Source: Clostridioides difficile CD160 (lineage in GTDB: Bacteria > Bacillota > Clostridia > Peptostreptococcales > Peptostreptococcaceae). Taken from it: a stretch of 64,000 nucleotides of DNA. Each line of letters starts with the position of its first letter. The stretch's first letter is position 1. The notes beneath the pieces were generated by a model. That model made no database searches, was not told where the DNA came from, and saw only the letters and a list, made by a program, of their open reading frames with translations. This document shows, piece after piece, positions 26,550-36,549 of this stretch. The stretch lies in assembly GCF_000449425.2 (NCBI RefSeq), contig NZ_AVHW01000086.1, positions 124,001 to 188,000 of the forward strand, read 5' to 3'. The translations under genes and the position numbers were made by a program.

Positions 26550-27857
26550 TTAATATTTCTCCTTAAATCTTTTTTCAAATTCTAATGCTAGACTTTCCCT
26601 TACACTTGGATGAGCTATATTAATTAAATTTCTTGCTCTTTCTCTAAGAGACTTTCCTTTTAGCTCTGCTATACCATATTCAGTTACAATGTAATCAACA
26701 TCATTTCTTGATGTTGTTATAGGTGCACCTTCATCCACAATAGAGACGATTTTTGAAATTACTGTACCATCCTTTTTTGTAGTTATTGAAGGCATAGCTA
26801 TAATCGCCTTTCCATCTTCTCCCATAGATACTCCACGGATAAAATCAACTTGACCTCCAACACCACTAAACTGTCTAAGACCCATAGCTTCTGCAACTAC
26901 CTGTCCCATCAAATCAACTTGTATAGCAGAGTTTATAGAAACCATTTTATGTTGTTTCATTATAATTGCTGGATGATTTACATAGTCTACAGGTTTTACT
27001 TCTACTGCAGGGTTATTATTTGCAAAATCGTATAATTTTTTGGTACCCATTAAGAAGGTAACTGTCATTTTCTCTTTATCAAAATTTTTATATTTGCCAT
27101 TTATAACTCCTTTTTCATAAAGAGCTAAAGTTCCATCTGAAATCATTTCTGAGTGAATTCCTAAGTCCTTTTTATCTGTCAAAAATAACATAACTGCATC
27201 TGGAATTCCGCCAATTCCAAGTTGTAAAGTAGAACCATCTTCAATTAATGAAGCACAATTTTTACCAATTGCTTCTTCTACTTCTCCAATCTTCGCAGGT
27301 TGTAACTCATATAAAGGTTGTGACTTTTCAACTATATAATCAAACTCTGATACATTAACTACTTCGCCATAAGTTCTAGGAAACTGGTCATTTACTTGAA
27401 CAATTACTGTTCTAGCAGTCTTGATAGCCTCATAAGTGTAGTCAACTGATGTCCCTAAACTACAGTATCCATGTTCATCTGGTGGAGTTACCTGTGCTAA
27501 AACAACATCACATTTTACTCTTTTTTCTCTAATTAGCTTTGGTACTTCATGGAAGAATGCAGGTGTAAAGTCGCCATCTCCATTCTCAATTGCTTTTCTT
27601 ACATTTCCACTTACAAACATTGGATTTACTCTAAAATGAGCTTCCATTCCTTTAGAAGTATATCCTCCACTACCTAAGCTTACCATGTGTTTAATCTCAA
27701 CATCTTTGTATTGTTCAGCATTTTCAATCATAGCTTCTACTAGTGCAGGAGGTTCACCTACACAATGTGCAAATACTACAGTATCCCCGTTTTTAATATG
27801 CTTTACGGCCTCTGTAGCGCTACATAATTTTTCTTGATACAATTCTCGCCAATTCAA
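26550..27857 (-). CDS. cat2: 4-Hydroxybutyrate CoA-transferase
   Basis: A 435-residue family I CoA transferase that activates 4-hydroxybutyrate to its CoA ester, with acetyl-CoA as likely donor. Characteristic motifs are the glutamate in V-T-E-Y-G-I-A-E-L-K-G, the glycine-rich Q-L-G-I-G-G-I-P-D-A-V and F-S-G-V-G-G-Q-V-D-F. It lies between the small Cys-rich gene and 4hbD, 19 bases before the latter. Confidence 0.93.
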   Translation of the reverse strand: MNWRELYQEKLCSATEAVKHIKNGDTVVFAHCVGEPPALVEAMIENAEQYKDVEIKHMVSLGSGGYTSKGMEAHFRVNPMFVSGNVRKAIENGDGDFTPAFFHEVPKLIREKRVKCDVVLAQVTPPDEHGYCSLGTSVDYTYEAIKTARTVIVQVNDQFPRTYGEVVNVSEFDYIVEKSQPLYELQPAKIGEVEEAIGKNCASLIEDGSTLQLGIGGIPDAVMLFLTDKKDLGIHSEMISDGTLALYEKGVINGKYKNFDKEKMTVTFLMGTKKLYDFANNNPAVEVKPVDYVNHPAIIMKQHKMVSINSAIQVDLMGQVVAEAMGLRQFSGVGGQVDFIRGVSMGEDGKAIIAMPSITTKKDGTVISKIVSIVDEGAPITTSRNDVDYIVTEYGIAELKGKSLRERARNLINIAHPSVRESLALEFEKRFKEKY

Positions 27858-27882
27858 TGAAATCCCCCCATTTAGCTCTTAT

Positions 27883-28158
27883 TTAAGTTTCACAAATTGC
27901 TGATTCAATTATATTTATAACTCTTTCTATATGGCTAAAATCCCACATCTTAATACACTCATTTTTCACTTTATATTGTTGATAGGATGCGCATAAAGTT
28001 GCGCATCCTCCAATTATAAGTAACAAATCATATTCCACGTTCTCTTGTGCTACACTAAAATCTACTCTACCATTGAAGTGCTCTTTGATTATTGTAAGAG
28101 CCTTCCCTCTTTCGTATCTAGGGTTACAGCCCCCACAAAATCTAACTCCACAGGTCAT
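27883..28158 (-). CDS. Small Cys-rich protein of the 4-hydroxybutyrate operon
   Basis: A 91-residue protein of unknown function. It carries C-G-V-R-F-C-G-G-C-N-P-R-Y near the N-terminus and G-G-C-A-T-L-C-A-S in the middle, which could bind a metal or form a redox centre. It lies inside the operon between abfD and cat2, 25 bases before cat2, so it is probably a helper of one of these oxygen-sensitive enzymes. Small proteins with a C-G-G-C-N-P-R motif occur near CoA-metabolism genes in other anaerobes as I remember, without a defined role. Confidence 0.7.
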   Translation of the reverse strand: MTCGVRFCGGCNPRYERGKALTIIKEHFNGRVDFSVAQENVEYDLLLIIGGCATLCASYQQYKVKNECIKMWDFSHIERVINIIESAICET

Positions 28159-28292
28159 GTGTAAATTCTCCTTATAAAAAATTTCCTTGTTTAATTAAAA
28201 ACCACTATAATTTTATAATTATCTCTTATACTCTATATTTTTTCATTAATTAATATATGTTGATATATATTTCCCTTTTACATATCAACTTT

Positions 28293-29789
28293 TTATAAAT
28301 TTAAAGCTTCCTCTTTTTTTATTCCTGCAATTGTCTTAGCTAATTCTTTCTTTTGACTTATATTTCCTTGTCTTGAAATCATTATTCTCTGAGCTTGTGG
28401 TGAACCTGCTCCATGCATTGACTCAGTTCTATAACCAACAGCTGCTGAACCAAGACATATATTTTCTAAGAATCTTAAAATTCTCATTCTTTCTTCTGTT
28501 GAAGCCACTGAAGAAGCTTTAAAATACTTATTACATACTTCGCCAATAGTCATTCCACTTGTTCCAACTTTAAGGTCTGATTTAAAGTCTTTTTCTGAAG
28601 GCATAGTAACCATAAGACCACCAGCTATATCTTCTGCAAGTCTCACTATTTCATAAGGAAATCTAGTTACATTTTGCTTACATACATTTGCAAGAAGCAA
28701 ATCTATTTGATAGTTTCCAGCTTCTGTCTTATGTCCTTCTGATGAACATGCTATACCACAACAGTATAAACTTTCATTAAGGTGAGTCATTTCTATTAAT
28801 TTATCTTTTATATGTGAAGCTTTATTTGCTCCGTTATAGTCAGCTGCTAAAGCTGCTGCTCCTATTATTACATCACCTACGCCTACTTTACAGCCACCAT
28901 AACTTTGTCTATGGTATCCAGCAAATCTCTCAACTAACATACCAGAGAAATCCCACTCTCCACATAAGAAAATTCTATCATTTGGAACAAATACATTGTC
29001 AAATACTACTAAAGCTTCTTGACCTCCAAATTCCTTATTTCCTAAATCAACATCTGCGCCTTCTTCTAATTTTCTAGTATCACAAGATTGTCTTCCATAA
29101 ATCATGAACACACCCTCAGCATCTGAAGGAACTGCAAATGATACCGCATAGTCTTTATCTGCTTCTGTCATACTTATAGTAGGCATTATAAGATGCTCAT
29201 GTGAATTTATTGAACCAGTTTGGTGTGCCTTTGCTCCTCTTACAACTATACCATCTTCTCTTCTTTCTACTATATGAAGGAACATATCTGGGTCAGGTTG
29301 AGCACTAGGTGACAATCCTCTATCTCCTTTAGGGTCAGTCATAGCACCATCAACTACTAAATCGTTTTCTTGTATATAAGTTAAGTATTTTACAAAATTA
29401 TCATGGTACTTAGTTCCATGAGCTTTATCACATTCAAATGTTGTTGAATATACTGCATTAAATGCGTCCATACCAACACATCTTTGGAAACAAGAAGCTG
29501 TTTTTTGACCACATAGTCTTTGCATCTTTACTTTTTTCACTAAATCATCAGTACTTTGATGAAGATGCCCAAATCTATTTATTTTTTCGCCTGTGATATT
29601 TGAAGTAACTGTCATTAAGTCTGTATATTCTGGGTCATGAGCTAAATCATAAGTTGCTGCTACACAATTTATAGATGGTCTAATCATAGGATGGTCAACC
29701 CAGTTTTTAACCTCTTCACCAAACATATAAACCTTAGTGTTTAATTTTCTTAAACTTTCAATATATTGAGCTCCTGTCATTAATGCCAT
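28293..29789 (-). CDS. abfD: 4-Hydroxybutyryl-CoA dehydratase / vinylacetyl-CoA isomerase
   Basis: A 498-residue flavin and [4Fe-4S] enzyme that converts 4-hydroxybutyryl-CoA to crotonyl-CoA, which can then be reduced to butyryl-CoA. It belongs to the 4-hydroxyphenylacetate hydroxylase fold. The cluster ligands of the C. aminobutyricum enzyme are recognisable: two cysteines in S-C-F-Q-R-C, and a histidine and cysteine in G-Y-H-R-Q-S-Y-G-G-C. It sits between sucD and the small Cys-rich gene, with AGGAGTGG before the start. Confidence 0.95.
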   Translation of the reverse strand: MALMTGAQYIESLRKLNTKVYMFGEEVKNWVDHPMIRPSINCVAATYDLAHDPEYTDLMTVTSNITGEKINRFGHLHQSTDDLVKKVKMQRLCGQKTASCFQRCVGMDAFNAVYSTTFECDKAHGTKYHDNFVKYLTYIQENDLVVDGAMTDPKGDRGLSPSAQPDPDMFLHIVERREDGIVVRGAKAHQTGSINSHEHLIMPTISMTEADKDYAVSFAVPSDAEGVFMIYGRQSCDTRKLEEGADVDLGNKEFGGQEALVVFDNVFVPNDRIFLCGEWDFSGMLVERFAGYHRQSYGGCKVGVGDVIIGAAALAADYNGANKASHIKDKLIEMTHLNESLYCCGIACSSEGHKTEAGNYQIDLLLANVCKQNVTRFPYEIVRLAEDIAGGLMVTMPSEKDFKSDLKVGTSGMTIGEVCNKYFKASSVASTEERMRILRFLENICLGSAAVGYRTESMHGAGSPQAQRIMISRQGNISQKKELAKTIAGIKKEEALNL

Positions 29790-29977
29790 AATAAAACCAC
29801 TCCTTTTTTTTATAAAAATTTTTATTTATGTTAATTATAATACTTCCTTCTTATGTCTGTTTCTTAATATTTAAAATTTAGTACAATACTCTGCTTTAAA
29901 TTTAATTTATGTCTTAAATTCATTCTAAATTAAAATATATTCCTATCTTAATCTAGAATGAATATTTTTTCTAAATC

Positions 29978-31369
29978 CTATCCCCAAAGTTCTTCATCTG
30001 TAGGAACTTCATTTTCTGGCATATAATAAGCAATTCTAGAAATGTTAATTAAATGCTTATAATCAAGATTTTCAGAAATACTGTTATTTCCCCAAGAACC
30101 ACAACCTAGAGTATTAGTAGGTGCAAGACCATTAAAGAAACTTCCTCCAGCACTAGTAGCACAACATTGATTAATAACAAATCTTGATACCTCTATATTT
30201 TCTCCTGCATATTCTATATTTTTAATTGTATTTGAATGGATAGATACACTATGCCCTTTTCCTTCTACATTTAAATTTGCTTTTGCAATAGCTACACCTT
30301 CTTCAAAATCTTTATACTTATATGCAGATATAACTGGACACATTTTTTCTTTTGCAAGTATATCCTCTTCTCCTGGACCATCAGCTTCTATTACTATTAT
30401 TTTTGTATCTTCTGGAATTTCAACACCTGCAATTTTTGCAATTGCATGAACAGATTGACCTACTGCATCTTTATTCATAGCTTTATTTATAAACATAGCA
30501 TTTCTAAAAGCTTCTTTCTGTGCATTATCTCTAACTATAAAACCTTTATTATTTTTAAATTCATCCATTACTTTATCAAACATTTCTTCTGCTACTATCA
30601 CTGATTGCTCTCCTGAACAAATTATACCGTTGTCAAAAATTCTTCCTGCTATTATTTTAGGCACTGCTTCTTTAATATCTACATCTCTATCTATAATACA
30701 TTGAACATTTCCTGCACCTACTCCAAGTGCTGGTTTTCCACTTGAGTATGCCGCTTTCACCATTCCCATTCCACCAGTAGCAATTACTACATCTGCTGAT
30801 GAAATTAAATTTCTTGTATTTTCTCTTGATTGTTGGTCAAGTATTTGTATTAAGTTTTCTGGTGCTCCTATTTTTTCTAATTCTTCATTAATCATATCAA
30901 CAGTTTTAGTACTACATCCAATGGCTTTATGGTGTGGTGTGATAATGATTGCATTTCTTCCTTTAAGTGCAAACATTGCATTACTCATAGGTGTAACGAT
31001 TGGATTTGTACAAGGAGTTATTGCCGCTACTACTCCAATTGGTTTAGCTACCTTTGTTATTCCAGTTTCTCTATCTATATCAATTATACCAACTGATTTT
31101 TTATCTTTTAGATTGTTATATATAACCTTTGCTTTACTTTTATTTTTAGCTACCTTGTCTTCATATACTCCCATTCCAGTTTCTTCTACAGCAAGTTTAG
31201 CTAAGTATTCAGCATTATAATACACTACTTTCCCAACTATCTTTACTATTTTATCTACTTGTTCTTGAGTATAACATTCAAACTCTCTTTGAGCTTTTCT
31301 AGCTCTCTCAATATAACCATTAATGTATTCCTTACTTAAATCTTCAAAGTTTTCTACTGCTTTTTCCAT
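29978..31369 (-). CDS. sucD: CoA-dependent succinate semialdehyde dehydrogenase
   Basis: A 463-residue acylating aldehyde dehydrogenase that reduces succinyl-CoA to succinate semialdehyde. The catalytic cysteine lies in N-G-I-I-C-S-G-E-Q-S-V, and the cofactor region includes I-T-P-C-T-N-P-I-V-T-P and A-T-G-G-M-G-M-V-K. It sits between cat1 and abfD. Similarity to ethanolamine-type acetaldehyde dehydrogenases is expected for the family; the operon fixes the substrate. Confidence 0.93.
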   Translation of the reverse strand: MEKAVENFEDLSKEYINGYIERARKAQREFECYTQEQVDKIVKIVGKVVYYNAEYLAKLAVEETGMGVYEDKVAKNKSKAKVIYNNLKDKKSVGIIDIDRETGITKVAKPIGVVAAITPCTNPIVTPMSNAMFALKGRNAIIITPHHKAIGCSTKTVDMINEELEKIGAPENLIQILDQQSRENTRNLISSADVVIATGGMGMVKAAYSSGKPALGVGAGNVQCIIDRDVDIKEAVPKIIAGRIFDNGIICSGEQSVIVAEEMFDKVMDEFKNNKGFIVRDNAQKEAFRNAMFINKAMNKDAVGQSVHAIAKIAGVEIPEDTKIIVIEADGPGEEDILAKEKMCPVISAYKYKDFEEGVAIAKANLNVEGKGHSVSIHSNTIKNIEYAGENIEVSRFVINQCCATSAGGSFFNGLAPTNTLGCGSWGNNSISENLDYKHLINISRIAYYMPENEVPTDEELWG

Positions 31370-31400
31370 TTTGAATCCGCCTCCAATTTATTAAATATTT

Positions 31401-32945
31401 TTATAATGCACTTTTAAAAGTTTCAGACTTTTTCATTGTACCTGTACTCATAAATTTACTATGCCATGATAAAGCTTCATCTAATATATGAGGAGTTTGT
31501 TTTGCTCCATTTTGACAGGCTCTATTTAAATAATCTCTAAGTTGTTCTTTATAATCTGGATGAGCACAATTTTCTATTATTTTTATAGCTCTTTCCCTAG
31601 GTGCAAGACCTCTTAAATCAGCATATCCTTGTTCTGTTACAATTACCATTACATCATGTTCAGTGTGGTCTACATGAGACACCATAGGTACTATTGATGA
31701 TATATCACCATTTTTTGCAATTGACTCAGTACTAAATATAGTTATTGCTCCATTTCTAGCAAAATCACCAGAACCACCAATTCCATTCATCATCTTTGAA
31801 CCCATAATATGAGTAGAGTTTACATTTCCATAAATATCAACTTCAATTGCAGTGTTCATTGCAATTACCCCAATTCTTCTAGCTATTTCTGGATTATTAC
31901 TAATCTCTTGAGGTCTCAGTATAATCTTATCCTTAAAGAAATCAATATCCTCTTCAAATTTTATTAACCCTTCTGGTGATGGGCTTACAGATGTAGTAGA
32001 TGCCATTGTAACCTTACCCATTCTTATTAAATCTAACATAGAATCCTGTACAACCTCTGTATAGCAAGTTAGATTTTCAAATTCAGATTCACACAATCCA
32101 TATAAAACTGCATTGGCTACACTTCCTACACCAGATTGAAGTGGAAGTAGATTTTTTGACAATCTACCTGACTTTACTTCTTCTTTCAGAAAAGCAATAA
32201 TATTATTTGATATTTTCTTTGAAGCTTCATCTACAATACCTAATGGACGTGTCTTATCTTGCATATTAGTGATTACTATTCCTGCAATCTTATTTAATCC
32301 GCAAGGTATATATGTCGTACCAATTCTATCTTTAGGATGATTTATTTCTATTGGCTTTCTATTTGGAGGATTTTCTGTAATATATATATCTGCCATTCCT
32401 TCCATTTCCATTGGTTTTGCAAGATTTATTTCAACTATCACTTTATCTGCACTTTTTATAAAAGATGGTGAATTTCCTATCCCACTAGTAGGTATAATAT
32501 CCCCATTTTCAGTTATTGCAAGTGCTTCTACTATAGCTACATCTACTTTAGGTATAGTCCCATAATTTAAAAATTGAGTAGAATGACTTAGATGCATATC
32601 TATATAATTGACATCACCTTTATTAATATTATTTCTAAGTGTAGAATTAGTCTGATAAGGAAGCCTTCTTTCAATTATACCTGTTTCTGACCATGCTCCA
32701 TCTACCTCTGGGCCTAAAGATGCACCTGAATACACAGTCAATTTTATTTTTTCTCCACTTTTAGCTCTTTCTGAAACTGCTAATGGTACCGCTTTTGGGT
32801 AACCTGAAGGTGTAAATCCACTAAGTCCAACAACCATCCCATCATTTATAATTTTAGCAGCTTCATCTGCATTCATAATTAAATCACATAACTTTTTATT
32901 TCTTAATCTTTCACTTAATTCTTCAAATACTCCTTCATTATTCAT
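31401..32945 (-). CDS. cat1: Succinyl-CoA:acetate-type CoA transferase
   Basis: A 514-residue CoA transferase that activates succinate, the first committed step of the pathway. The catalytic glutamate is in V-T-E-Q-G-Y-A-D-L-R-G, and the G-I-G-G-S-G-D-F-A-R-N motif is present. It follows the transporter gene after 26 bases and precedes sucD by 31. The family also includes acetate-forming succinyl-CoA transferases; the neighbours support the Cat1 role. Confidence 0.93.
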   Translation of the reverse strand: MNNEGVFEELSERLRNKKLCDLIMNADEAAKIINDGMVVGLSGFTPSGYPKAVPLAVSERAKSGEKIKLTVYSGASLGPEVDGAWSETGIIERRLPYQTNSTLRNNINKGDVNYIDMHLSHSTQFLNYGTIPKVDVAIVEALAITENGDIIPTSGIGNSPSFIKSADKVIVEINLAKPMEMEGMADIYITENPPNRKPIEINHPKDRIGTTYIPCGLNKIAGIVITNMQDKTRPLGIVDEASKKISNNIIAFLKEEVKSGRLSKNLLPLQSGVGSVANAVLYGLCESEFENLTCYTEVVQDSMLDLIRMGKVTMASTTSVSPSPEGLIKFEEDIDFFKDKIILRPQEISNNPEIARRIGVIAMNTAIEVDIYGNVNSTHIMGSKMMNGIGGSGDFARNGAITIFSTESIAKNGDISSIVPMVSHVDHTEHDVMVIVTEQGYADLRGLAPRERAIKIIENCAHPDYKEQLRDYLNRACQNGAKQTPHILDEALSWHSKFMSTGTMKKSETFKSAL

Positions 32946-32971
32946 AAATATCCCCCCATATAAAGTCTTAT

Positions 32972-34357
32972 TTACATTGGAAGTTTGTGTAAAACTATAA
33001 CCAATATAACTTTAGTTAACAGTGCAAATGGATACGTAGCTCCATATCCTGCTGCTGGGTCATCACTATCAAGAGCATCAACAGCTGCTCCAAGACCTGG
33101 AGTTGATGTCATACCACCACAGACAGCTCCAGATAGTAAAATCCAGTTTAATTTAAATATATATTTACCAACTAAGAATCCTATCATCATAGCTGTAATA
33201 CCTACTACTATTGCTACAAAAGCCAGATGCATACCAGATGTCATAATTGAATCAACTACTTTACCACCATATCTTAATCCAACTATTGCTAAGAAAAACA
33301 CTAGACCTATTTGTTTTAAAATGTTTAAAACCTTTTCTTCCATTCTAAAATTTACTGCCCCTATCTTACCTATATATCCAAGTACTAGAGATACAATTAG
33401 TGAACCACCTGTAGCTCCTAGTGTGAAGTATCCTAACGGACCCATAAATACATGTATTCCTCCTACTAAATATCCAGCTAGACACGTTAAGAAAAATGTT
33501 ATTATATTAAATGGAACTTCTGGTATCGTTTTACCTGCAACGCTATCTCTTGCTTCCTTCATTTCTTTTTCATATTTTCTTCTTTCTTCTTTAAGGTCCA
33601 TCCTAAATATTTTTGGAAGGAAATTTACACCTAATATTACTATTAAAACTCCAAAAGGATATGCAACTGCATGCCCTATACCAACACCTGCTTCAGCATA
33701 TGCAATATATTTATCTATTTGCTCTTGAGTTAGTGATGTAGTTGTTTTTACATCTAATTTTCCTTCTGGGTCAACAATCTTTAAAATTTCTTTTTTATCC
33801 TCTATTGAAGCTTTTTCAAACTCTTTTGATACATCTTCTGCATGTTTACCAGCTGTTTCTAAAGCAGCAGCTAATCCAGGTGAACTTGTTAATGCCCCTG
33901 TATAAACACCAGAAACTTCATAAGCACTGCTTCCTTTATTGCTTGATAATAAAGTCATTACATAAGTCATAGAACCACCTATAAAAGTTATAAGAACTCC
34001 TAAGACTACAAATCTTGCTCCATACTTCTTTAATACAGCTTTCATATCTTTTGCAGCCAATAAACCAACTGCTGCAACAAATATGATTAAAAAGAAATCA
34101 AAGAAGTCAGGAGAAATAATTCCATTTCCCATCATGACAGTTGCTGCCTTATATCCTGCTGCTGTTTCTCCTTTTGCTATTACTGAATTTCCCAAGCTAT
34201 ATGCAAGCCATCCAATAAATAATCCTGTAAATAATGCTCCTGATACCCCAAAATTAAACTTCCCAAATTTAATCTTTCCAAATAAAATTCCTGTAATTAC
34301 AGCAGCAAACATAAGTACAAAAGGATTCATTAAAAAATCCATTAACTCAAACTTCAC
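32972..34357 (-). CDS. AspT/YidE-family transporter, probably for succinate
   Basis: A 461-residue membrane protein with about ten helices in two halves. Each half has a conserved motif (A-L-T-S-S-P-G-L-A-A-A and G-M-T-S-T-P-G-L-G-A-A), as in the aspartate:alanine exchanger family, and a charged cytoplasmic loop separates them. It is the first gene of the succinate operon; succinate transport has been attributed to the C. difficile protein at this place (from memory). A GTG start at 34357 is preferred because AAAGGGAG lies just before it, while the upstream ATG at 34375 contains that site inside the coding region. Confidence 0.82.
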   Translation of the reverse strand: MKFELMDFLMNPFVLMFAAVITGILFGKIKFGKFNFGVSGALFTGLFIGWLAYSLGNSVIAKGETAAGYKAATVMMGNGIISPDFFDFFLIIFVAAVGLLAAKDMKAVLKKYGARFVVLGVLITFIGGSMTYVMTLLSSNKGSSAYEVSGVYTGALTSSPGLAAALETAGKHAEDVSKEFEKASIEDKKEILKIVDPEGKLDVKTTTSLTQEQIDKYIAYAEAGVGIGHAVAYPFGVLIVILGVNFLPKIFRMDLKEERRKYEKEMKEARDSVAGKTIPEVPFNIITFFLTCLAGYLVGGIHVFMGPLGYFTLGATGGSLIVSLVLGYIGKIGAVNFRMEEKVLNILKQIGLVFFLAIVGLRYGGKVVDSIMTSGMHLAFVAIVVGITAMMIGFLVGKYIFKLNWILLSGAVCGGMTSTPGLGAAVDALDSDDPAAGYGATYPFALLTKVILVIVLHKLPM

Positions 34358-34376
34358 TAAATCACTCCCTTTCATC

Positions 34377-34391
34377 GTTATTAAATTAACA
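34377..34391. promoter_or_regulatory. First copy of a Rex-like repeat upstream of the succinate operon
   Basis: GTTATTAAATTAACA, repeated exactly 63 bases upstream at 34440-34454. Extended to TCGTTAT-TAAA-TTAACAA it agrees with the Rex consensus TTGTTAA-N4-TTAACAA at 12 of 14 fixed positions. It lies between the operon start and its upstream region. Confidence 0.5.
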
Positions 34392-34437
34392 ATTATTATT
34401 AAAAAATATATCTCCCCTTTCTCCCTAAAACTCTATT

Positions 34438-34455
34438 TTGTTATTAAATTAACAT
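34438..34455. promoter_or_regulatory. Second, better Rex-like site upstream of the succinate operon
   Basis: TTGTTATTAAATTAACAT agrees with the redox regulator Rex consensus at 12 of 14 fixed positions, with the two changes at symmetric places. Rex control would couple succinate reduction to the NADH/NAD ratio. Confidence 0.55.
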
Positions 34456-34789
34456 TTCTAGTTAAAAAAATTTTCTTTTATTAATCTTAATCTTTTTCTT
34501 TGCGATTTAGTTAATAATTTAATTTCAAAAATAATTACTTATTTTTAAATAGTTAAAATTTTAATATTCGTTGATACAGCTACATTGTAAGTTGATTATC
34601 GTCAAAGTATATCAGCTATTCTCTTTTGTTAATTTAATAATAGCACTATTCTTAATAGATTGAAAATATCAAAAACTTATGATATGATAGTTTAAAACTA
34701 TTCTATTTTTTTACAACAATATACAAAACTTATATTGTCGTTAATTATATACTTGTCACTAATACATAAATGAAAGGAATTAATATCCA

Positions 34790-35662
34790 ATGAACATAAA
34801 TTATCTATATTATTTTCAGACTGTTTGTAAATATAAAAACATGACTAAAGCTGCTGAAAGTATCCATATTTCCCAGCCATCAATAACACTAGCTATTAAA
34901 GAATTAGAAAAAGAACTTGGCTTTGAACTTTTTTACAGAATAGGCAACAAGATAGAATTAACTCCTGAAGGAAAGATTTTTTTAGATAAATCAAAAAATT
35001 TTACGAGACAATTTGAAGACTTTCAAAGTGATGCACTAGACTTAGGGAAAAAGAGAAAGGCCTCTCTGAAAATAGGTATTCCTACAGTTTTAGGTACTTT
35101 TTTACTTTCAAAGATACTGCCTAGGTTTAATGTAATTTATCCAGATATAGAACTTAAAATTTTCGAAGTTCCAACATTTGTTGGAGCTAAAATGATTGAA
35201 GAATCTTCACTCGATTTTTGTATTGGCATAATTGATAGTGATATTTATGATGATATAGATTCAAAAACAATCTACAAAACAGAATTGTATTTAGTTACAA
35301 ATCCAAAAAATGAATTGGCAAAACAACCTATTATTTCAAATTATATGTTAAAAAATGTACCTTTTGTCATATTATCTGAAGGTTCTTATCATTATAAGAT
35401 TATAACAAAAAGACTTGAAAAAGCTAAACCAAATATAATTTTACATTCAAACCAACTTTCTACTATACGCTATTTGTTAGAAAATGACTTAGCTTCAACA
35501 ATATTGTATAAAGAAATATTTCAAAATACAGAAAATCTCTGTTCAATTCCATTAGAGCGTGCAATTACTGCAAACATTGGTGTTCTTTGGAGAAGAAATC
35601 AATACATATCTCATAGTATGAGACTTTTTATTGAATATATGGCATCTATTCATATAAATTAG
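34790..35662 (+). CDS. LysR-family transcriptional regulator
   Basis: A 290-residue LysR regulator. The N-terminal winged helix (about 1-65) shows Y-F-Q-T-V-C-K-Y-K-N-M-T-K-A-A-E and I-S-Q-P-S-I-T-L-A-I-K-E-L-E, and residues about 90-285 form the effector-binding domain. It is transcribed away from the succinate/4-hydroxybutyrate operon, the usual arrangement for a LysR activator of the neighbouring operon. The effector is unknown; succinate or a pathway intermediate is a reasonable guess. AAAGGAAT precedes the ATG. Confidence 0.85.
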   Translation: MNINYLYYFQTVCKYKNMTKAAESIHISQPSITLAIKELEKELGFELFYRIGNKIELTPEGKIFLDKSKNFTRQFEDFQSDALDLGKKRKASLKIGIPTVLGTFLLSKILPRFNVIYPDIELKIFEVPTFVGAKMIEESSLDFCIGIIDSDIYDDIDSKTIYKTELYLVTNPKNELAKQPIISNYMLKNVPFVILSEGSYHYKIITKRLEKAKPNIILHSNQLSTIRYLLENDLASTILYKEIFQNTENLCSIPLERAITANIGVLWRRNQYISHSMRLFIEYMASIHIN

Positions 35663-35837
35663 CTTTATTTTATACTAGATAGTACAATATTTTATTTAAG
35701 TAAAACATTGTAAATATTTTAGAGTATCAGTATAAAAATAAAATATATAATCTTAGAAATTATAATTGTATACATTTACATTTAAATATTATTATACTGA
35801 TACTTTTAACAATATTTTTTAATTAATAATCATGTTT

Positions 35838-36437
35838 TTAATCAGGTCTACTTGGACAACCTAACAAAAAACCCACGCATCCTGAGACAAAATCTCTCAT
35901 CTGTGAAATAGTACCTAAAGAAGCTGGAGCTGTAGTCGTAAAATTCCTTACAACAAAAAGTACTATTAGTGCTACAACACAAATTACAGTAGCTATAATA
36001 ATTTGTAATTCACTAGTTTCTCCTTCTTCAATACCTTCAATTTTATTAACAGACACTTTCTTTTCATAATTATCAGTATCTGAAGTAAATCCAATGGTAT
36101 TTTTTACATTCATTATATTATTTGTATTTGGTCCTTGACCTTTATTAGATGAATTCTCATCTACAAAAATATTTGAAGATACATCAGTATTTATATACTT
36201 TCTCGAAGATTTCTTTATAAAATTAGCACTTAAAAAATATCCAAATATAGCTGCTGAAGTTGTTCTTACTACCACATCAATAGTTGTTGTATCTTGTGAA
36301 TTCACTTCATTAACAAATAAATTGTATATAGATTGAAACATGAGTATTGCCATTACGATTATTAGACATCTGTCAATTAATTTGATTTTATACCAGGCTT
36401 TTTTTATATTTTTTATAAATTTATGGTTTTTATACAT
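35838..36437 (-). CDS. Hypothetical membrane protein
   Basis: A 199-residue protein that I do not recognise. It has hydrophobic segments at about residues 25-45, 60-80 and 155-175, a polar asparagine- and serine-rich middle part, and a C-terminus with two cysteines in G-C-V-G-F-L-L-G-C-P. The ATG at 36437 has GAGAGGTG nine bases upstream; a GTG at 36449 overlaps that site. It stands alone between a LysR gene and a terminator. Confidence 0.6.
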   Translation of the reverse strand: MYKNHKFIKNIKKAWYKIKLIDRCLIIVMAILMFQSIYNLFVNEVNSQDTTTIDVVVRTTSAAIFGYFLSANFIKKSSRKYINTDVSSNIFVDENSSNKGQGPNTNNIMNVKNTIGFTSDTDNYEKKVSVNKIEGIEEGETSELQIIIATVICVVALIVLFVVRNFTTTAPASLGTISQMRDFVSGCVGFLLGCPSRPD

Positions 36438-36463
36438 AGATATTATCACCTCTCACAATAAAA

Positions 36464-36501
36464 CTAAGCCCCCTTTACTATAATATGTAAAGAGAGCTTA
36501 A
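36464..36501 (-). terminator. Terminator after the M24 peptidase gene
   Basis: On the minus strand TAAGCTCTCTTTAC pairs with GTAAAGGGGGCTTA around ATATTATA, followed by GTTTTATT. Confidence 0.65.
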
Positions 36502-36549
36502 TGGTGAGATTATGCTATGTCTTATGTAAAAAAATATATATAAATTAAA

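Larger units (their letters stand above)
34358..34789. other. Divergent intergenic region of the succinate operon and its LysR gene
   Basis: A 430-base AT-rich control region holding the two Rex-like repeats and, near 34626, a further TTGTTAATTTAATAA half site. The LysR protein encoded on its right probably binds here too, but no certain LysR box was assigned. Confidence 0.5.

Noticed and set aside
32985-33728. Long open frame on the plus strand opposite the transporter gene
   Set aside because: It is antisense to a clear membrane protein gene and has no ribosome site or family resemblance; the same holds for other long frames opposite real genes.
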